The notes under the pieces are model-generated. The model had not been told where the DNA came from. It searched no databases and worked only from the letters and a program-made list of their open reading frames with translations. A DNA stretch of 32,078 nt from NCBI GenBank assembly GCA_014647935.1, contig BMQD01000043.1, positions 1 through 32,078 of the forward strand, read 5' to 3'. The position numbers and the translations under genes were made by a program. Origin of the DNA: Planomonospora parontospora (GTDB lineage Bacteria > Actinomycetota > Actinomycetes > Streptosporangiales > Streptosporangiaceae). Numbering within the stretch: the stretch's first letter is position 1; the number at the start of each line of letters is the position of its first letter. This document shows positions 1 through 7,492 of the stretch, piece by piece.

Positions 1-53
1 GCGGGGGCGGTGGGGCGGCCGGTGCGCTGGGTGCGGCCTTCGATGATCGCCAT
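1..53 (-). CDS. DoxX-like membrane protein, N-terminal 17 codons only (runs off the window)
   Basis: Reading the minus strand from the ATG at 53 gives MAIIEGRTQRTGRPTAP and then leaves the window. This matches the start of the complete protein at 29805 (MAVIHGRKPVNGHVTTP) at M-A-x-I-x-G-R and at the following G/P positions. The purine stretch CGAGAAG just upstream can serve as ribosome binding site. About 130 bp of upstream DNA is also shared with that gene, in the same order and spacing. I therefore infer a paralogue: a four-helix DoxX/TQO-like membrane protein. Only the start is visible, so the family assignment rests on the paralogue and on the shared promoter. Neighbouring genes (glutaredoxin, universal stress protein) fit a stress or hypoxia role. 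Confidence 0.55.
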   Translation of the reverse strand, partial: MAIIEGRTQRTGRPTAP

Positions 54-81
54 GATGGGCTTCTCGGGGGGGTTTCCGTCT

Positions 82-140
82 CTCGGTTACGTCACCCAGT
101 ACATCGGCTCGCACCCCCGGTTCCGCAGAGCCGTACGGCT
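82..140 (-). promoter_or_regulatory. Conserved promoter/leader block, copy 1
   Basis: On the minus strand this holds the perfect palindrome AGCCGTACGGCT (129-140) followed by CTGCGGAA. After 14 unconserved bases comes a 21-bp block (86-106) containing ATGTACTGGGTGACGTAA, then GAGAG. The same pieces with the same spacing (36 bp from the palindrome start to the inner ATG) lie at 29720-29778 before the DoxX-like gene. It ends about 30 bp before the start codon at 53. A promoter with a conserved 5' leader is the best reading. Confidence 0.6.
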
Positions 141-149
141 CGCCCGGGC

Positions 150-185
150 CGACCCGAGGTCCCGGCGTGGAAGGACTTTCGGCCC
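150..185 (-). promoter_or_regulatory. Tandem DosR/DevR-like boxes (copy 1)
   Basis: Minus-strand 14-mers GGGCCGAAAGTCCT (185-172) and GGGACCTCGGGTCG (163-150) resemble the known DosR consensus core GGGACTTTAGTCCC. They are separated by 8 bp, so their centres are 22 bp apart, about two helical turns. The second ends 9 bp before the AGCCGTACGGCT palindrome, as in the copy at 29674-29710. The gap between the divergent genes at 53 and 409 holds these boxes and the leader block. Nothing further is recognisable in 186-390. Confidence 0.5.
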
Positions 186-394
186 TGCCCCGCGCACCCG
201 CCCGCGCAGGAGGGCCGTGGTCACGACGGAGTGCGGCTTCCAGCCCTGCCCCGCGCACACGTCCGCCGGGAAGGGCCGGAGACCGGCCTCGGGTGCCCCG
301 CACCGGGATATAACGCGGCGACCAGGCGGGACCGGACCGGAAGGCGGAGCCCACACGGGACCGGAAGACAGGAGGCAACTAAGCGGACAATCTT

Positions 395-413
395 GACATA
401 CTCCCTGTATGTC
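395..413 (+). promoter_or_regulatory. TTGACA hexamer and palindrome over the glutaredoxin start
   Basis: A TTGACA hexamer (393-398) overlaps the inverted repeat GACATAC-TCCCT-GTATGTC (7-bp perfect arms), and the ATG at 409 sits inside the right arm. A palindrome covering the start codon could be an operator or a translation-controlling hairpin. No protein can be assigned to it. Confidence 0.35.
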
Positions 414-792
414 GCCCTCCGCGTTCTTCCTCCTCGTCCTGCTCGCGCTGCTGACCGTCACGAACCTGCCCCGCCGCGGCCGGGCCGCGTCGCACAGGGA
501 CGCGGACCACGGGGGCGTGGTCGTCTACTGGCGGCCCGGCTGCCCGTACTGCATGAGACTGCGGACGCGGCTGCGCTTCACGCGGCTGCGCTACAGCGAG
601 GTCAACATCTGGAAGGATCCCGAGGCGGCCGCGTTCGTCCGCTCGGTCGCCGACGGGAACGAGACCGTGCCGACCGTGACCGTGGCGGGAAGGGCGATGG
701 TGAACCCGTCCAGGAGCCAGGTGCTCGAAGCGGCCGGAAGGCACCTTCCCGCATCCGGCGGCCGGGAGCGGGACGGTGATCCGAGGCCGTGA
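409..792 (+). CDS. Membrane-anchored glutaredoxin-like thiol-disulfide oxidoreductase
   Basis: This 127-residue protein begins with a hydrophobic segment (about residues 4-20), followed by basic residues: an uncleaved signal anchor. A glutaredoxin fold follows, with CPYC at Cys45-Cys48 after the strand VVVYWRPG and the cis-proline motif TVP at about 87-89. Actinomycete relatives are mycoredoxin or glutaredoxin-like proteins that reduce mixed disulfides with mycothiol, but the partner here is not shown. The start is constrained by an in-frame TGA at 394-396. The AGGAGG at 370-375 is too far away to serve the ATG at 409, so translation may be weak or leaderless. It ends 4 bp before the end of the convergent universal stress protein gene. 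The membrane anchor suggests action at the inner face of the membrane or outside it. Confidence 0.85.
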   Translation: MSPSAFFLLVLLALLTVTNLPRRGRAASHRDADHGGVVVYWRPGCPYCMRLRTRLRFTRLRYSEVNIWKDPEAAAFVRSVADGNETVPTVTVAGRAMVNPSRSQVLEAAGRHLPASGGRERDGDPRP

Positions 793-795
793 CGC

Positions 796-1731
796 TCACC
801 GCCCGCCGGTGACTCCTCCGCCCTCGGCGACGGACCCGCCCCGGGCGCGCACCACCGCGACGGGGCAGCGGGCGTGGTGCAGCACTCCGTGGCTGACCGA
901 GCCCAGTACGGCCGAGCCGAGCGCGCCCAGACCCCGCGATCCGACGACGACGAGGTCGGCGTCCTCCGAGGCGTCGCAGACGGTCAGGACCGGGTGTCCG
1001 CAGACCACCGTCCGCTCCACCTCGACCTGCGGGTACTTCTCCTCCCAGGGCAGCAGCGTCTCCTCGGCGACCTGCCGCTCGGCGGCGAAGAGGTCCTCGA
1101 CGAGCGGCGTGTAGGCGGTGGCGCCCGGCCCGAGGACGGGCATGTGCCAGCTGTGCACCGCGTGCAGGCGGGCGCCCCGCCGCACGGCCTCGGCGAAGGC
1201 GTAGGCCAGGGCGGCCGCCGAGTGCTCGGACCCGTCGAATCCCACCACGATCCGGCCCCGCACCTCCTCCGGCACGTTCCTGGCCACCACGACGGGCGCC
1301 GCCACGTGGCCGGCCACCGCGAGCGAGACCGAACCCAGCACCAGCCCGGTGAAGCCGCCGAGACCTCGGCTGCCGACCACGACCTGCTCGGCGTCCTCGG
1401 CCTCGCGGCGCAGGACCTCGGCCACCCGGCCGGATTCCAGCACCGCGCTCACCTCGATCCCCGGCGCGACCCCGCGGGCCACGTCCCGCGCCACGTCGGC
1501 GACCTCCCGGCAGTGCTCGCCGACCGAGTCGCGGAAGCCCGGGGGTGTGTCCAGCGGGATGTCGAGGGTCCAGGGTTCGCAGACGTGGACGATCCGCAGG
1601 GCGCATCCGCGCCGCGCGGCGTCCTCCGCGGCCCAGGCGACCGCGGCCGTGGAAGCGGGTGAGCCGTCCGTGCCGACCACCACGTGCGCCGTCGTCCCCG
1701 CGTGCGCCGTCCTGTCCGCATGTGCTGCCAT
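796..1731 (-). CDS. Universal stress protein with two UspA domains
   Basis: The 311-residue product has two UspA repeats, about residues 15-150 and 160-300. Each starts with a V-V-V/G-x-D-G-S strand (VVVGTDGSPAS and IVVGFDGSEHS) and ends with the ATP-binding pattern G-x2-G-x9-G-S (GSRGLGGFTGLVLGS and GSRGLGALGSAVLGS). This is the nucleotide-binding type of USP. Such tandem USPs are hallmark members of DosR-type dormancy regulons in actinobacteria. In keeping with that, a near-perfect DosR-like box lies 80 bp upstream at 1811-1824, shared with the divergent CBS-BON gene. GAGGAGGACGAC before the ATG at 1731 is a good ribosome binding site. Confidence 0.93.
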   Translation of the reverse strand: MAAHADRTAHAGTTAHVVVGTDGSPASTAAVAWAAEDAARRGCALRIVHVCEPWTLDIPLDTPPGFRDSVGEHCREVADVARDVARGVAPGIEVSAVLESGRVAEVLRREAEDAEQVVVGSRGLGGFTGLVLGSVSLAVAGHVAAPVVVARNVPEEVRGRIVVGFDGSEHSAAALAYAFAEAVRRGARLHAVHSWHMPVLGPGATAYTPLVEDLFAAERQVAEETLLPWEEKYPQVEVERTVVCGHPVLTVCDASEDADLVVVGSRGLGALGSAVLGSVSHGVLHHARCPVAVVRARGGSVAEGGGVTGGR

Positions 1732-1810
1732 GTCGTCCTCCTCGGGGGGTCCGCTCCCATTCGACCCCCGTCGCGGCGCATGCCGCAGCGGGCGATGGAC
1801 CCCGTGGGCG

Positions 1811-1824
1811 AGGACCTTGGTCCT
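1811..1824. promoter_or_regulatory. DosR/DevR-like box between usp and CBS-BON genes
   Basis: AGGACCTTGGTCCT is a palindrome with 6-bp arms around TT, extended by G and C to 7-bp arms (1810-1825). Its length and spacing match the 14-bp core of the DosR consensus (GGGACTTTAGTCCC type). It is central in the 217-bp divergent intergenic region and could serve both genes. Confidence 0.55.
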
Positions 1825-1948
1825 CTGGCCTCAGAACCTCCCCCGCGGTGGGATGAAGATGCGGGGGATGTGGGGAAGGTGCCAGATGGACCGGTCGTAC
1901 GGCCCGCCCGCCGTCACACGGGACCGGCTCCGCGAGGGGGACTGAAGA

Positions 1949-2647
1949 ATGCACGTCAAGGTCAAGGACGTGATGACCACCGATGTGACGTCCGTCAACG
2001 GCTGCACGCCGTTCAAGGACGTGGCCGAGGTGCTGATCAACCACGAGGTGAGCGCGGTCCCGGTCGTCGACGGCGAGGGCCACGTCCTCGGCGTCGTCTC
2101 CGAGGCCGACCTGCTCCGCAAGGAGGAGTTCAAGGAGCAGTACTACCAGGAGGGATACCAGCCGCCGCTGCGCGTCCGGCTCCGGCACCGGCTCGGCGGC
2201 CGGGAGGACACCCGGCGCAAGGCCGTCGGGGACACCGCGGCCGAGCTGATGACCGCCCCGGCGGTCACGATCCGCTCGCAGGCCTCGATCGTCTCCGCGA
2301 TGCGGCTCATGGACGAGCGCGGAGTCAAGCGCCTGCCGGTCGTGGACGCCGAAGGACGGCTGGAGGGCATCGTCAGCCGCCAGGACCTGCTCAGGGTCTT
2401 CGTCCGGAGCGACGCCGAGATCGCCGAGGAGGTGAACCGCGACATCCTGCGGCGCCCCCTGTGGTCCGGCCCGAACGACGCGACCGCCACGGTCGACCGC
2501 GGGATCGTCACCCTGGCCGGGCGCATGCGGCTCCGCAGCGACGCGCACCTGGTGGCACGGCTGGTCCAGCGGGTGCACGGGGTGGTCGACGTGGTCGACC
2601 GGCTGGAATGGGACGCCGACGACACGCCCCGGTGGAAGAGCCTCTAA
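1949..2647 (+). CDS. CBS-CBS-BON domain protein
   Basis: The 232-residue protein has a CBS pair at about residues 3-62 (VKDVMTTDVTSV ... SAVPVVDGEGHVLGVVSEADLL) and 82-138 (AAELMTAPAVTI ... KRLPVVDAEGRLEGIVSRQDLL). A C-terminal BON domain follows at about 150-222. CBS pairs bind adenine nucleotides and act as energy sensors. BON is associated with membranes or phospholipid interfaces. Similar CBS-BON proteins are common in actinobacterial DosR regulons, as is the CBS-only Hrp1 of mycobacteria. The ATG at 1949 follows GAGGGGGACTGAAG. The DosR-like box at 1811-1824 lies upstream. It is divergent from the universal stress protein gene and no further gene follows it on this strand. Confidence 0.92.
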   Translation: MHVKVKDVMTTDVTSVNGCTPFKDVAEVLINHEVSAVPVVDGEGHVLGVVSEADLLRKEEFKEQYYQEGYQPPLRVRLRHRLGGREDTRRKAVGDTAAELMTAPAVTIRSQASIVSAMRLMDERGVKRLPVVDAEGRLEGIVSRQDLLRVFVRSDAEIAEEVNRDILRRPLWSGPNDATATVDRGIVTLAGRMRLRSDAHLVARLVQRVHGVVDVVDRLEWDADDTPRWKSL

Positions 2648-2859
2648 TGGAAGCTACCGGGTCAACCTCGGATAGGCCTCGATGGCAGGCTCGGTGCCTG
2701 ATGGCCGCCGGTGAGTGAGCACTCCGAGCCTCCGGACCATGGGTCCTACGGTCAGACCGCGCCCGCGGTGGGCGTCCTGCCCGCGGCGGCCACCGGCTCC
2801 CGGCGGGGATCCGCACAGCGGTCCCGGCAGGCCGCCACCGGTCACCGGTCACCGCGAGG

Positions 2860-3801
2860 TCACGGGGCCGGCGTGGCACGGCGGCCCCGGTAGGCGCGCT
2901 GTCGGCACGCGTGCGAGCAGTAGGTGCGGGGACGGCCCGAGGCGGGCTGCGCCACGGCCGTGCCGCACACCACACACGCCATTATTTCGTCACCAGTTTC
3001 GTCACTCCGGGTTCGGATGAGCACCTCGACACCGTCGAGCACCCGCTGCAGGCCGAACTCGAACGGATCCTCGGGGCGGTCGTAGCCGCCCCCCTCCCAC
3101 ACGGCCGTCAGCACGGGATGAGCGCCGAGTCTCTCGAACAGGGAGTCACGCGCCCCCCACCAGGCCTCCTCACTCACCCCCGTGCGCCGCTCGACCCTGG
3201 CCTCCTCCGCCAGCCGGACGGCCTCCCCGCCCACGAACCGGCCGACGAGGCCCACCACGGCGACCATCTCGGACGGGGCCAGGCCGGTGCCGGCCACCGT
3301 GCTCAGCGCGTACTCGTAGTCGGCGACGGTGTTCGGCCCCGGCACGCGGCGGGTGCCGGGCACCTCGGCGAGCCAGGGGTGCCGGCGGTGCAGCTCCCAG
3401 CCGCCGCGCGCCCAGGCCTCGAGCCGGGCCCGCCAGCCGCCCGGCCCGGCGTCTCCGCCCTCCGCCCCTCCCGCGCGGGGACCCTCCCGGCCCGCACCCG
3501 CACCCGCACCCGCACCCGCACCCGCACCCGCACCCGGGCGGATCTTCTCACCCGCCACCGCGTCGCACATCAGGTCGACGAGCTGCTCCTTCCCCCGGAC
3601 GTGGCGGTAGAGGGACATGGTGGTGAAACCGAGCCGCTCGGCGACCCTGCGCATCGAGAGCCCTTCGAGGCCCTCGGCATCGGCGGTCTCCACGGCGGCG
3701 CGGACGATGCCGTCGACGCTCAGCCCCTGCCGGGGGTCCCCGTGCCCCCGGCCCTTCCAGAGCAGCTCGACGGTGCGCTCCGGGTCCTCCCTGTCGGCCA
3801 T
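2860..3801 (-). CDS. TetR-family repressor with GA-repeat hinge and cysteine-rich tail
   Basis: This 313-residue regulator has an N-terminal HTH (about residues 28-75: IVRAAVETADAEGLEGLSM ... LGFTTMSLYRHVRGKEQLV) and a TetR_C-type ligand domain. Between them is a low-complexity segment with seven Gly-Ala pairs. The last 35 residues carry C-x2-C-x13-C-x3-C (CVVCG ... YCSHACRQR), a zinc-knuckle-like tail also seen in other actinomycete proteins but unusual in TetR regulators. The start at 3801 follows GGGGGAGAGGG; an upstream in-frame ATG at 3834 lies inside the promoter region and is less likely. It diverges from the beta-helix gene, and the 31-bp palindrome at 3841-3871 is the obvious operator for both. 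The ligand is unknown. Confidence 0.88.
   Translation of the reverse strand: MADREDPERTVELLWKGRGHGDPRQGLSVDGIVRAAVETADAEGLEGLSMRRVAERLGFTTMSLYRHVRGKEQLVDLMCDAVAGEKIRPGAGAGAGAGAGAGAGREGPRAGGAEGGDAGPGGWRARLEAWARGGWELHRRHPWLAEVPGTRRVPGPNTVADYEYALSTVAGTGLAPSEMVAVVGLVGRFVGGEAVRLAEEARVERRTGVSEEAWWGARDSLFERLGAHPVLTAVWEGGGYDRPEDPFEFGLQRVLDGVEVLIRTRSDETGDEIMACVVCGTAVAQPASGRPRTYCSHACRQRAYRGRRATPAP
3491..3536 (-). repeat. Hexanucleotide tandem repeat (CCCGCA)7 in the tetR gene
   Basis: Seven perfect copies of CCCGCA plus a partial one lie in frame and encode an alternating Gly-Ala run in the link between the DNA-binding and ligand domains. Such a tract can change length by slippage without shifting the frame. 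Confidence 0.9.
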
Positions 3802-3840
3802 CCCTCTCCCCCATCGGTTGACGCCGCAACCCATTCAGTG

Positions 3841-3871
3841 TTTATTCTGTATACCTTGTGTACGCCATAAA
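3841..3871. promoter_or_regulatory. 31-bp palindromic operator candidate between tetR and the beta-helix gene
   Basis: The sequence has the mirrored layout TTTAT-N3-GTATAC-N3-GTGTAC-N3-ATAAA. The outer 5-bp arms are perfect. The inner pair GTATAC and GTGTAC is symmetric except for one position. It is AT-rich in a GC-rich context, 20 bp before the beta-helix start and 40 bp before the tetR start. TetR proteins commonly bind such sites and repress both divergent genes. Confidence 0.7.
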
Positions 3872-3890
3872 CGTAATGAGGTGCGCGTCG

Positions 3891-5654
3891 ATGAACCATG
3901 TCCACGTCTCCCCCACCGGCGACGACTCCGGCCCCGGCACACCGGAGCGGCCCTTCGCCACCCTGGAGCGGGCGCGCGACCACGTCCGCGCGCTCAGCGG
4001 AGACGTCACCGTCCACCTGCGGGCGGGCGTCCACACGTTGACCGCGCCCCTCCTGCTCACCGGGGAGGACTCAGGCCGCGACGGCCGCCGGATCGTCTAC
4101 CAGGCCCACGGGTACGGCACCCCCGGCCGGGAGGAGGCGGTGGTGAGCGGCGGCCGTGAGATCCGGGGCTGGCACGAGCGGGACGGGCTCTGGCTGGCCG
4201 ACGTCGGCGACCTCGACACCCGCCAGCTCTACGTCGACGGCCGCAGGGCCGGGCGGGCCGCGCTGGAGGGCATCCCCGGGAGCGTGACGGTGACCGAGAC
4301 CGGTTACGTCACCGACAGCACCGACCCGCAACGCTGGGGCAATCCCGCCGACGTCGAGTTCGTCTACCGGGGCGTCTATCCCTGGACGGAGGCGCGCTGC
4401 GGGGTCGCCGCCGTCTCCGGTGACGAGCACTCCACCACGATCACCATGGACCGGCCCGCTTTCGCCTGGGCCGCCGAGCTGTACAACTCGGTCGTCCCCT
4501 GGGCGGGCGAGTCGCACGGTCCCGGACTGCCCACCCGCGTGGAGAACGGCGCGGGCTTCCTGACCGAGCCGGGCACCTTCGCCCTCGACCGGTCGGTCCC
4601 CGGCCGGCACGTGCTGCTCTACCGCCCCCTCCCCGGCGAGGACCCGGCCCGGACCCGGGTCGTCGCACCCGTGCTGGAGACACTGCTGCACGCCAGGGGC
4701 GTGCACGACATCGCCTTCCGGGGCATCGTCTTCGCCGACGCCACCTGGCTGCGGCCGGAGCGCCCCGAGGGCTTCCTGCACTACCACGGGACCGGCTACT
4801 ACGAGGGCGGCGGCGTGGAGAAGGCCGTGTTCGCCGAGGGGGAGGCATGGGTGACGTTCCCCCGCGAGTCCGCCGCGATGCCGGGCAACGTGGTCTTCGA
4901 GGACACCGGGCGTGTGCTCGTCGAAGGCTGCCGGTTCACCCGGCTGGGCGCCGTCGGCCTGGAGTTCTCCGGAGGCAGTGTGGACAACAGGGTGCTCGGC
5001 AGCGTGTTCACCGACATCTCCGGCGCCGCGCTCGCGATCCGGCCGCCCTCCCCCGCCGAGGGCCGGGGCAACCGGGTGGAGGACAACCGGATCCACCACG
5101 TGGGGGTGGAGTACGCCGGTTCGCCCGGCATCGCGCTGTCCGCGGCCCAGGACTCCGTGATCGCGCACAACCACGTCAGCGACGTGCCGCACTGCGGGAT
5201 CGTGCTCGGCGGCGGCGAGGGCGCCCGCGGCGCGCGCGTCCTGCACAACCTGGTGCACGACACGATGCAGGTGCTGGCCGACGGCGGTGGCGTCTACCTC
5301 TCCGGACCGCAGGGCGACTCCGCGGAGACCGCCGCGGTGGTCCGGGGCAACGTCGTCCGTGACACGCTCACGCCGTACAACTTCGCCCTCTACACCGACT
5401 ACGGCGCCTCCTGGGTCACCGTCGAGGGCAACGCGGTCCACGGCGCGGACAACACGGCCGTCCTGCAGGTCTGGCCACCGCTGGAGAACGTCGTCTACCG
5501 CGGCAACTTCTGGGACGCCGACCCCGTCGGCCACGACGCCCCGCCCGCCGGCGTCGTCTACGAGGGCAACGTCACCGTCCCCGGCAGGGAGGAGTTCCAG
5601 GAGGCCACGGCGGAGATCCTGCTGCGCGCGGGACTGCGCTCCCTGGGCGGGTAG
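3891..5654 (+). CDS. Right-handed parallel beta-helix protein, probable polysaccharide-active enzyme
   Basis: The 587-residue protein opens with HVSPTGDDSGPGTPERPFATLERA, the typical start of pectate-lyase-like beta-helix proteins (G-D-D-x-x-G-T-x-x-P-F-A-T). From about residue 330 onward it has repeated coils of the type N-x-V-x-x-N-x-I/V-H (VEDNRIHHVG, IAHNHVSDV, VLHNLVHD, VRGNVVRD, VEGNAVHG, VYRGNFW). No signal peptide is seen, so a cytoplasmic protein is likely unless exported otherwise. Comparable proteins are lyases or glycoside hydrolases, but no catalytic set can be named. The ATG at 3891 follows GAGGTG; the in-frame ATG at 3858 lies inside the operator. It is presumably repressed by the divergent TetR and induced by an unknown sugar-like ligand. 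Confidence 0.85.
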   Translation: MNHVHVSPTGDDSGPGTPERPFATLERARDHVRALSGDVTVHLRAGVHTLTAPLLLTGEDSGRDGRRIVYQAHGYGTPGREEAVVSGGREIRGWHERDGLWLADVGDLDTRQLYVDGRRAGRAALEGIPGSVTVTETGYVTDSTDPQRWGNPADVEFVYRGVYPWTEARCGVAAVSGDEHSTTITMDRPAFAWAAELYNSVVPWAGESHGPGLPTRVENGAGFLTEPGTFALDRSVPGRHVLLYRPLPGEDPARTRVVAPVLETLLHARGVHDIAFRGIVFADATWLRPERPEGFLHYHGTGYYEGGGVEKAVFAEGEAWVTFPRESAAMPGNVVFEDTGRVLVEGCRFTRLGAVGLEFSGGSVDNRVLGSVFTDISGAALAIRPPSPAEGRGNRVEDNRIHHVGVEYAGSPGIALSAAQDSVIAHNHVSDVPHCGIVLGGGEGARGARVLHNLVHDTMQVLADGGGVYLSGPQGDSAETAAVVRGNVVRDTLTPYNFALYTDYGASWVTVEGNAVHGADNTAVLQVWPPLENVVYRGNFWDADPVGHDAPPAGVVYEGNVTVPGREEFQEATAEILLRAGLRSLGG

Positions 5655-5770
5655 CCGCACGGAGCAACGGCCGCGCCCCCACCGGCCGCACGGCGAGGCG
5701 GTCGCCCGGTGAGGCGGCCGCAGTGCCGGCGGCCGTGCGTCGAACGTGAAAAAAGGGGTAGTTCGCGCCT

Positions 5771-7372
5771 GTGCGCGTCCACGACTGGTTCCTCACCGCC
5801 GCCGAGCGCGGCAACCCGGCCACCGTGATCGACTCCCGGCACGGCGACGGCACCGCCTGGTCCACCGGCAACGCGGTCCGGCCTCTCGTGCACGGCTCCG
5901 CCTACTTCGCCGACCTGCTCGCCCGGGTCCGGAAGCTGCGCGAGGGCGACCTGCTGTTCTTCACCGACTGGCGCGGAGACCCCGACGAGCGGCTGGACGG
6001 CCCCGGCACCGAGGTCGCCGAGGTGTTCGCGGACGCCGCCCGGCGCGGCGTCGTCGTCAAGGGCCTGCTCTGGCGCTCCCACTGGGACCGGCTCCGCTTC
6101 AGCTCCGAGGAGAACCGCAACCTCGGGGAGGTGATCGAGGCGGCGGGCGGGGAGTACCTCCGCGACATGCGCGTCCCGCCCGGCGGCTCGCACCATCAGA
6201 AGCTCGTGGTGCTGCGGCACCGTGACGACCCCCGGCGCGACATCGCCTACGTCGGCGGGATCGACCTGTGCCGGACCCGCCGCGACGACGCCTCGCACGG
6301 CGGCGACCCGCAGGCCGCCCCGATGGCGAAGGTGTACGGCCCCCGGCCGCCCTGGCACGACGTGCAGGTCGCGCTCCAGGGCCCGGTCGTGGGCGACGTG
6401 GAGGCGGTCTTCCGGGAGCGGTGGACCGACCCCAAGCCGCTGACCCGCAACCCCATGCACCGCCTCGCCGACCTGCTCCGCCACGACGACACGCACGCCG
6501 ACCCGCTGCCGCCGCAGTTCCCCGACCCGCCCGCGTGCGGGCCGCACGCCGTACAGCTGCTGCGCACCTACCCCCAGCGCCGGTCCCGCTACGCCTTCGC
6601 GCCGGAGGGGGAGCACAGCGTCGCCCGCGGGTATCTCAAGGCGCTGCGCCGCGCCCGGTCCCTGATCTACATCGAGGACCAGTACCTCTGGTCGCCGCAG
6701 GTCGCCGCCTCCTTCGCCGAGGCGCTCCGGGCGCATCCGGAGCTGCTGATGATCGGCGTCCTGCCGCTCCACCCCGACCAGGACGGCCTGATCGCCGGGA
6801 CCCCGCAGGTCCTCGGGCGGCAGCAGGCCCTGTCCGTGCTCAAGGAGGCCGGCGGGGACCGGGTGGCGGTCTACGGGATCGAGAACCACCAGGGCACACC
6901 CGTCTACGTGCACGCCAAGGTCTGCATCGTCGACGACACGTGGATGACCGTCGGCTCGGACAACTTCAACCGCCGTTCCTGGACGTACGACTCCGAGCTC
7001 ACCTGCGCGATCCTGGACGGGGCGCGGGACCCGCGGGAACCCCGCGATCCCGGCGGGCACGGCGACGGAGCACGCCGCCAGCCCCGGGAGCTGCGGCTCG
7101 CGCTCGCACGCGAGCACCTGGACCGCGACGACGGGGACGACGACGGCCTGCTGAATCCGCGCGCGTTCTTCGACGCCTACGCCGCCGCGGCGGCCGCCCT
7201 CGAACGCTGGCACGCCGGAGGCCGCCGCGGGCCGCGCCCGGCGGGACGGCTGCGCCTGCACGAGCCCGGCCCCCTGCCGCCCTGGACCGCCGCCCTGGCC
7301 ACGCCGCTCTACCGCATGCTGTGCGACCCCGACGGCCGCCCACGCGCCATGCGCCGCGCCGACACCTACTGA
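5771..7372 (+). CDS. Phospholipase D-like (HKD) family protein
   Basis: The 533-residue product has two HKD-type motifs. The first is HHQKLVVLRHRD followed by YVGGIDLC (about residues 139-165), with wider spacing than the classic H-x-K-x4-D. The second is the canonical HAKVCIVD with GSDNFNRRS (about 379-400). The IEDQYLW segment near residue 300 matches the I-E-N-Q-Y-F element of PLD and cardiolipin synthase enzymes. The family hydrolyses or transfers phosphodiesters on phospholipids through a phosphohistidine intermediate. No signal peptide is evident. The GTG start at 5771 lies 12 bp after AAAAAAGGGG. The C-terminus (about 430-533) is Arg- and Gly-rich. It stands alone on the plus strand, 116 bp after the beta-helix gene, so co-transcription is possible but not shown. 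Confidence 0.88.
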   Translation: MRVHDWFLTAAERGNPATVIDSRHGDGTAWSTGNAVRPLVHGSAYFADLLARVRKLREGDLLFFTDWRGDPDERLDGPGTEVAEVFADAARRGVVVKGLLWRSHWDRLRFSSEENRNLGEVIEAAGGEYLRDMRVPPGGSHHQKLVVLRHRDDPRRDIAYVGGIDLCRTRRDDASHGGDPQAAPMAKVYGPRPPWHDVQVALQGPVVGDVEAVFRERWTDPKPLTRNPMHRLADLLRHDDTHADPLPPQFPDPPACGPHAVQLLRTYPQRRSRYAFAPEGEHSVARGYLKALRRARSLIYIEDQYLWSPQVAASFAEALRAHPELLMIGVLPLHPDQDGLIAGTPQVLGRQQALSVLKEAGGDRVAVYGIENHQGTPVYVHAKVCIVDDTWMTVGSDNFNRRSWTYDSELTCAILDGARDPREPRDPGGHGDGARRQPRELRLALAREHLDRDDGDDDGLLNPRAFFDAYAAAAAALERWHAGGRRGPRPAGRLRLHEPGPLPPWTAALATPLYRMLCDPDGRPRAMRRADTY

Positions 7373-7492
7373 CGCCTGCCGAGGACCTCCTGTTGCTCCT
7401 GTTGCGCGCCCGGTTGACGGGGCTCCTTGCGGTGCCGGGACGACCGAACCACCTGGGCCCGAGGCGCCGCCCGGCCGCGCACGGGTCGTCGG

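Noticed and set aside
602-2578. Long minus-strand open frame of 658 codons across usp and CBS-BON
   Set aside because: It is a shadow frame of high-GC genes: low-complexity Arg/Gly/Ala protein, no start signal, no domain.
2734-2746. GGACCATGGGTCC palindrome considered as a further DosR box
   Set aside because: Half-sites are one base too far apart compared with the 14-bp DosR core, and the site lies between the 3' ends of convergent genes with no promoter to serve.
3481-3540. Repeat tract considered as CRISPR or non-coding satellite
   Set aside because: It has no spacers, a 6-bp unit and is in frame within a coding region.
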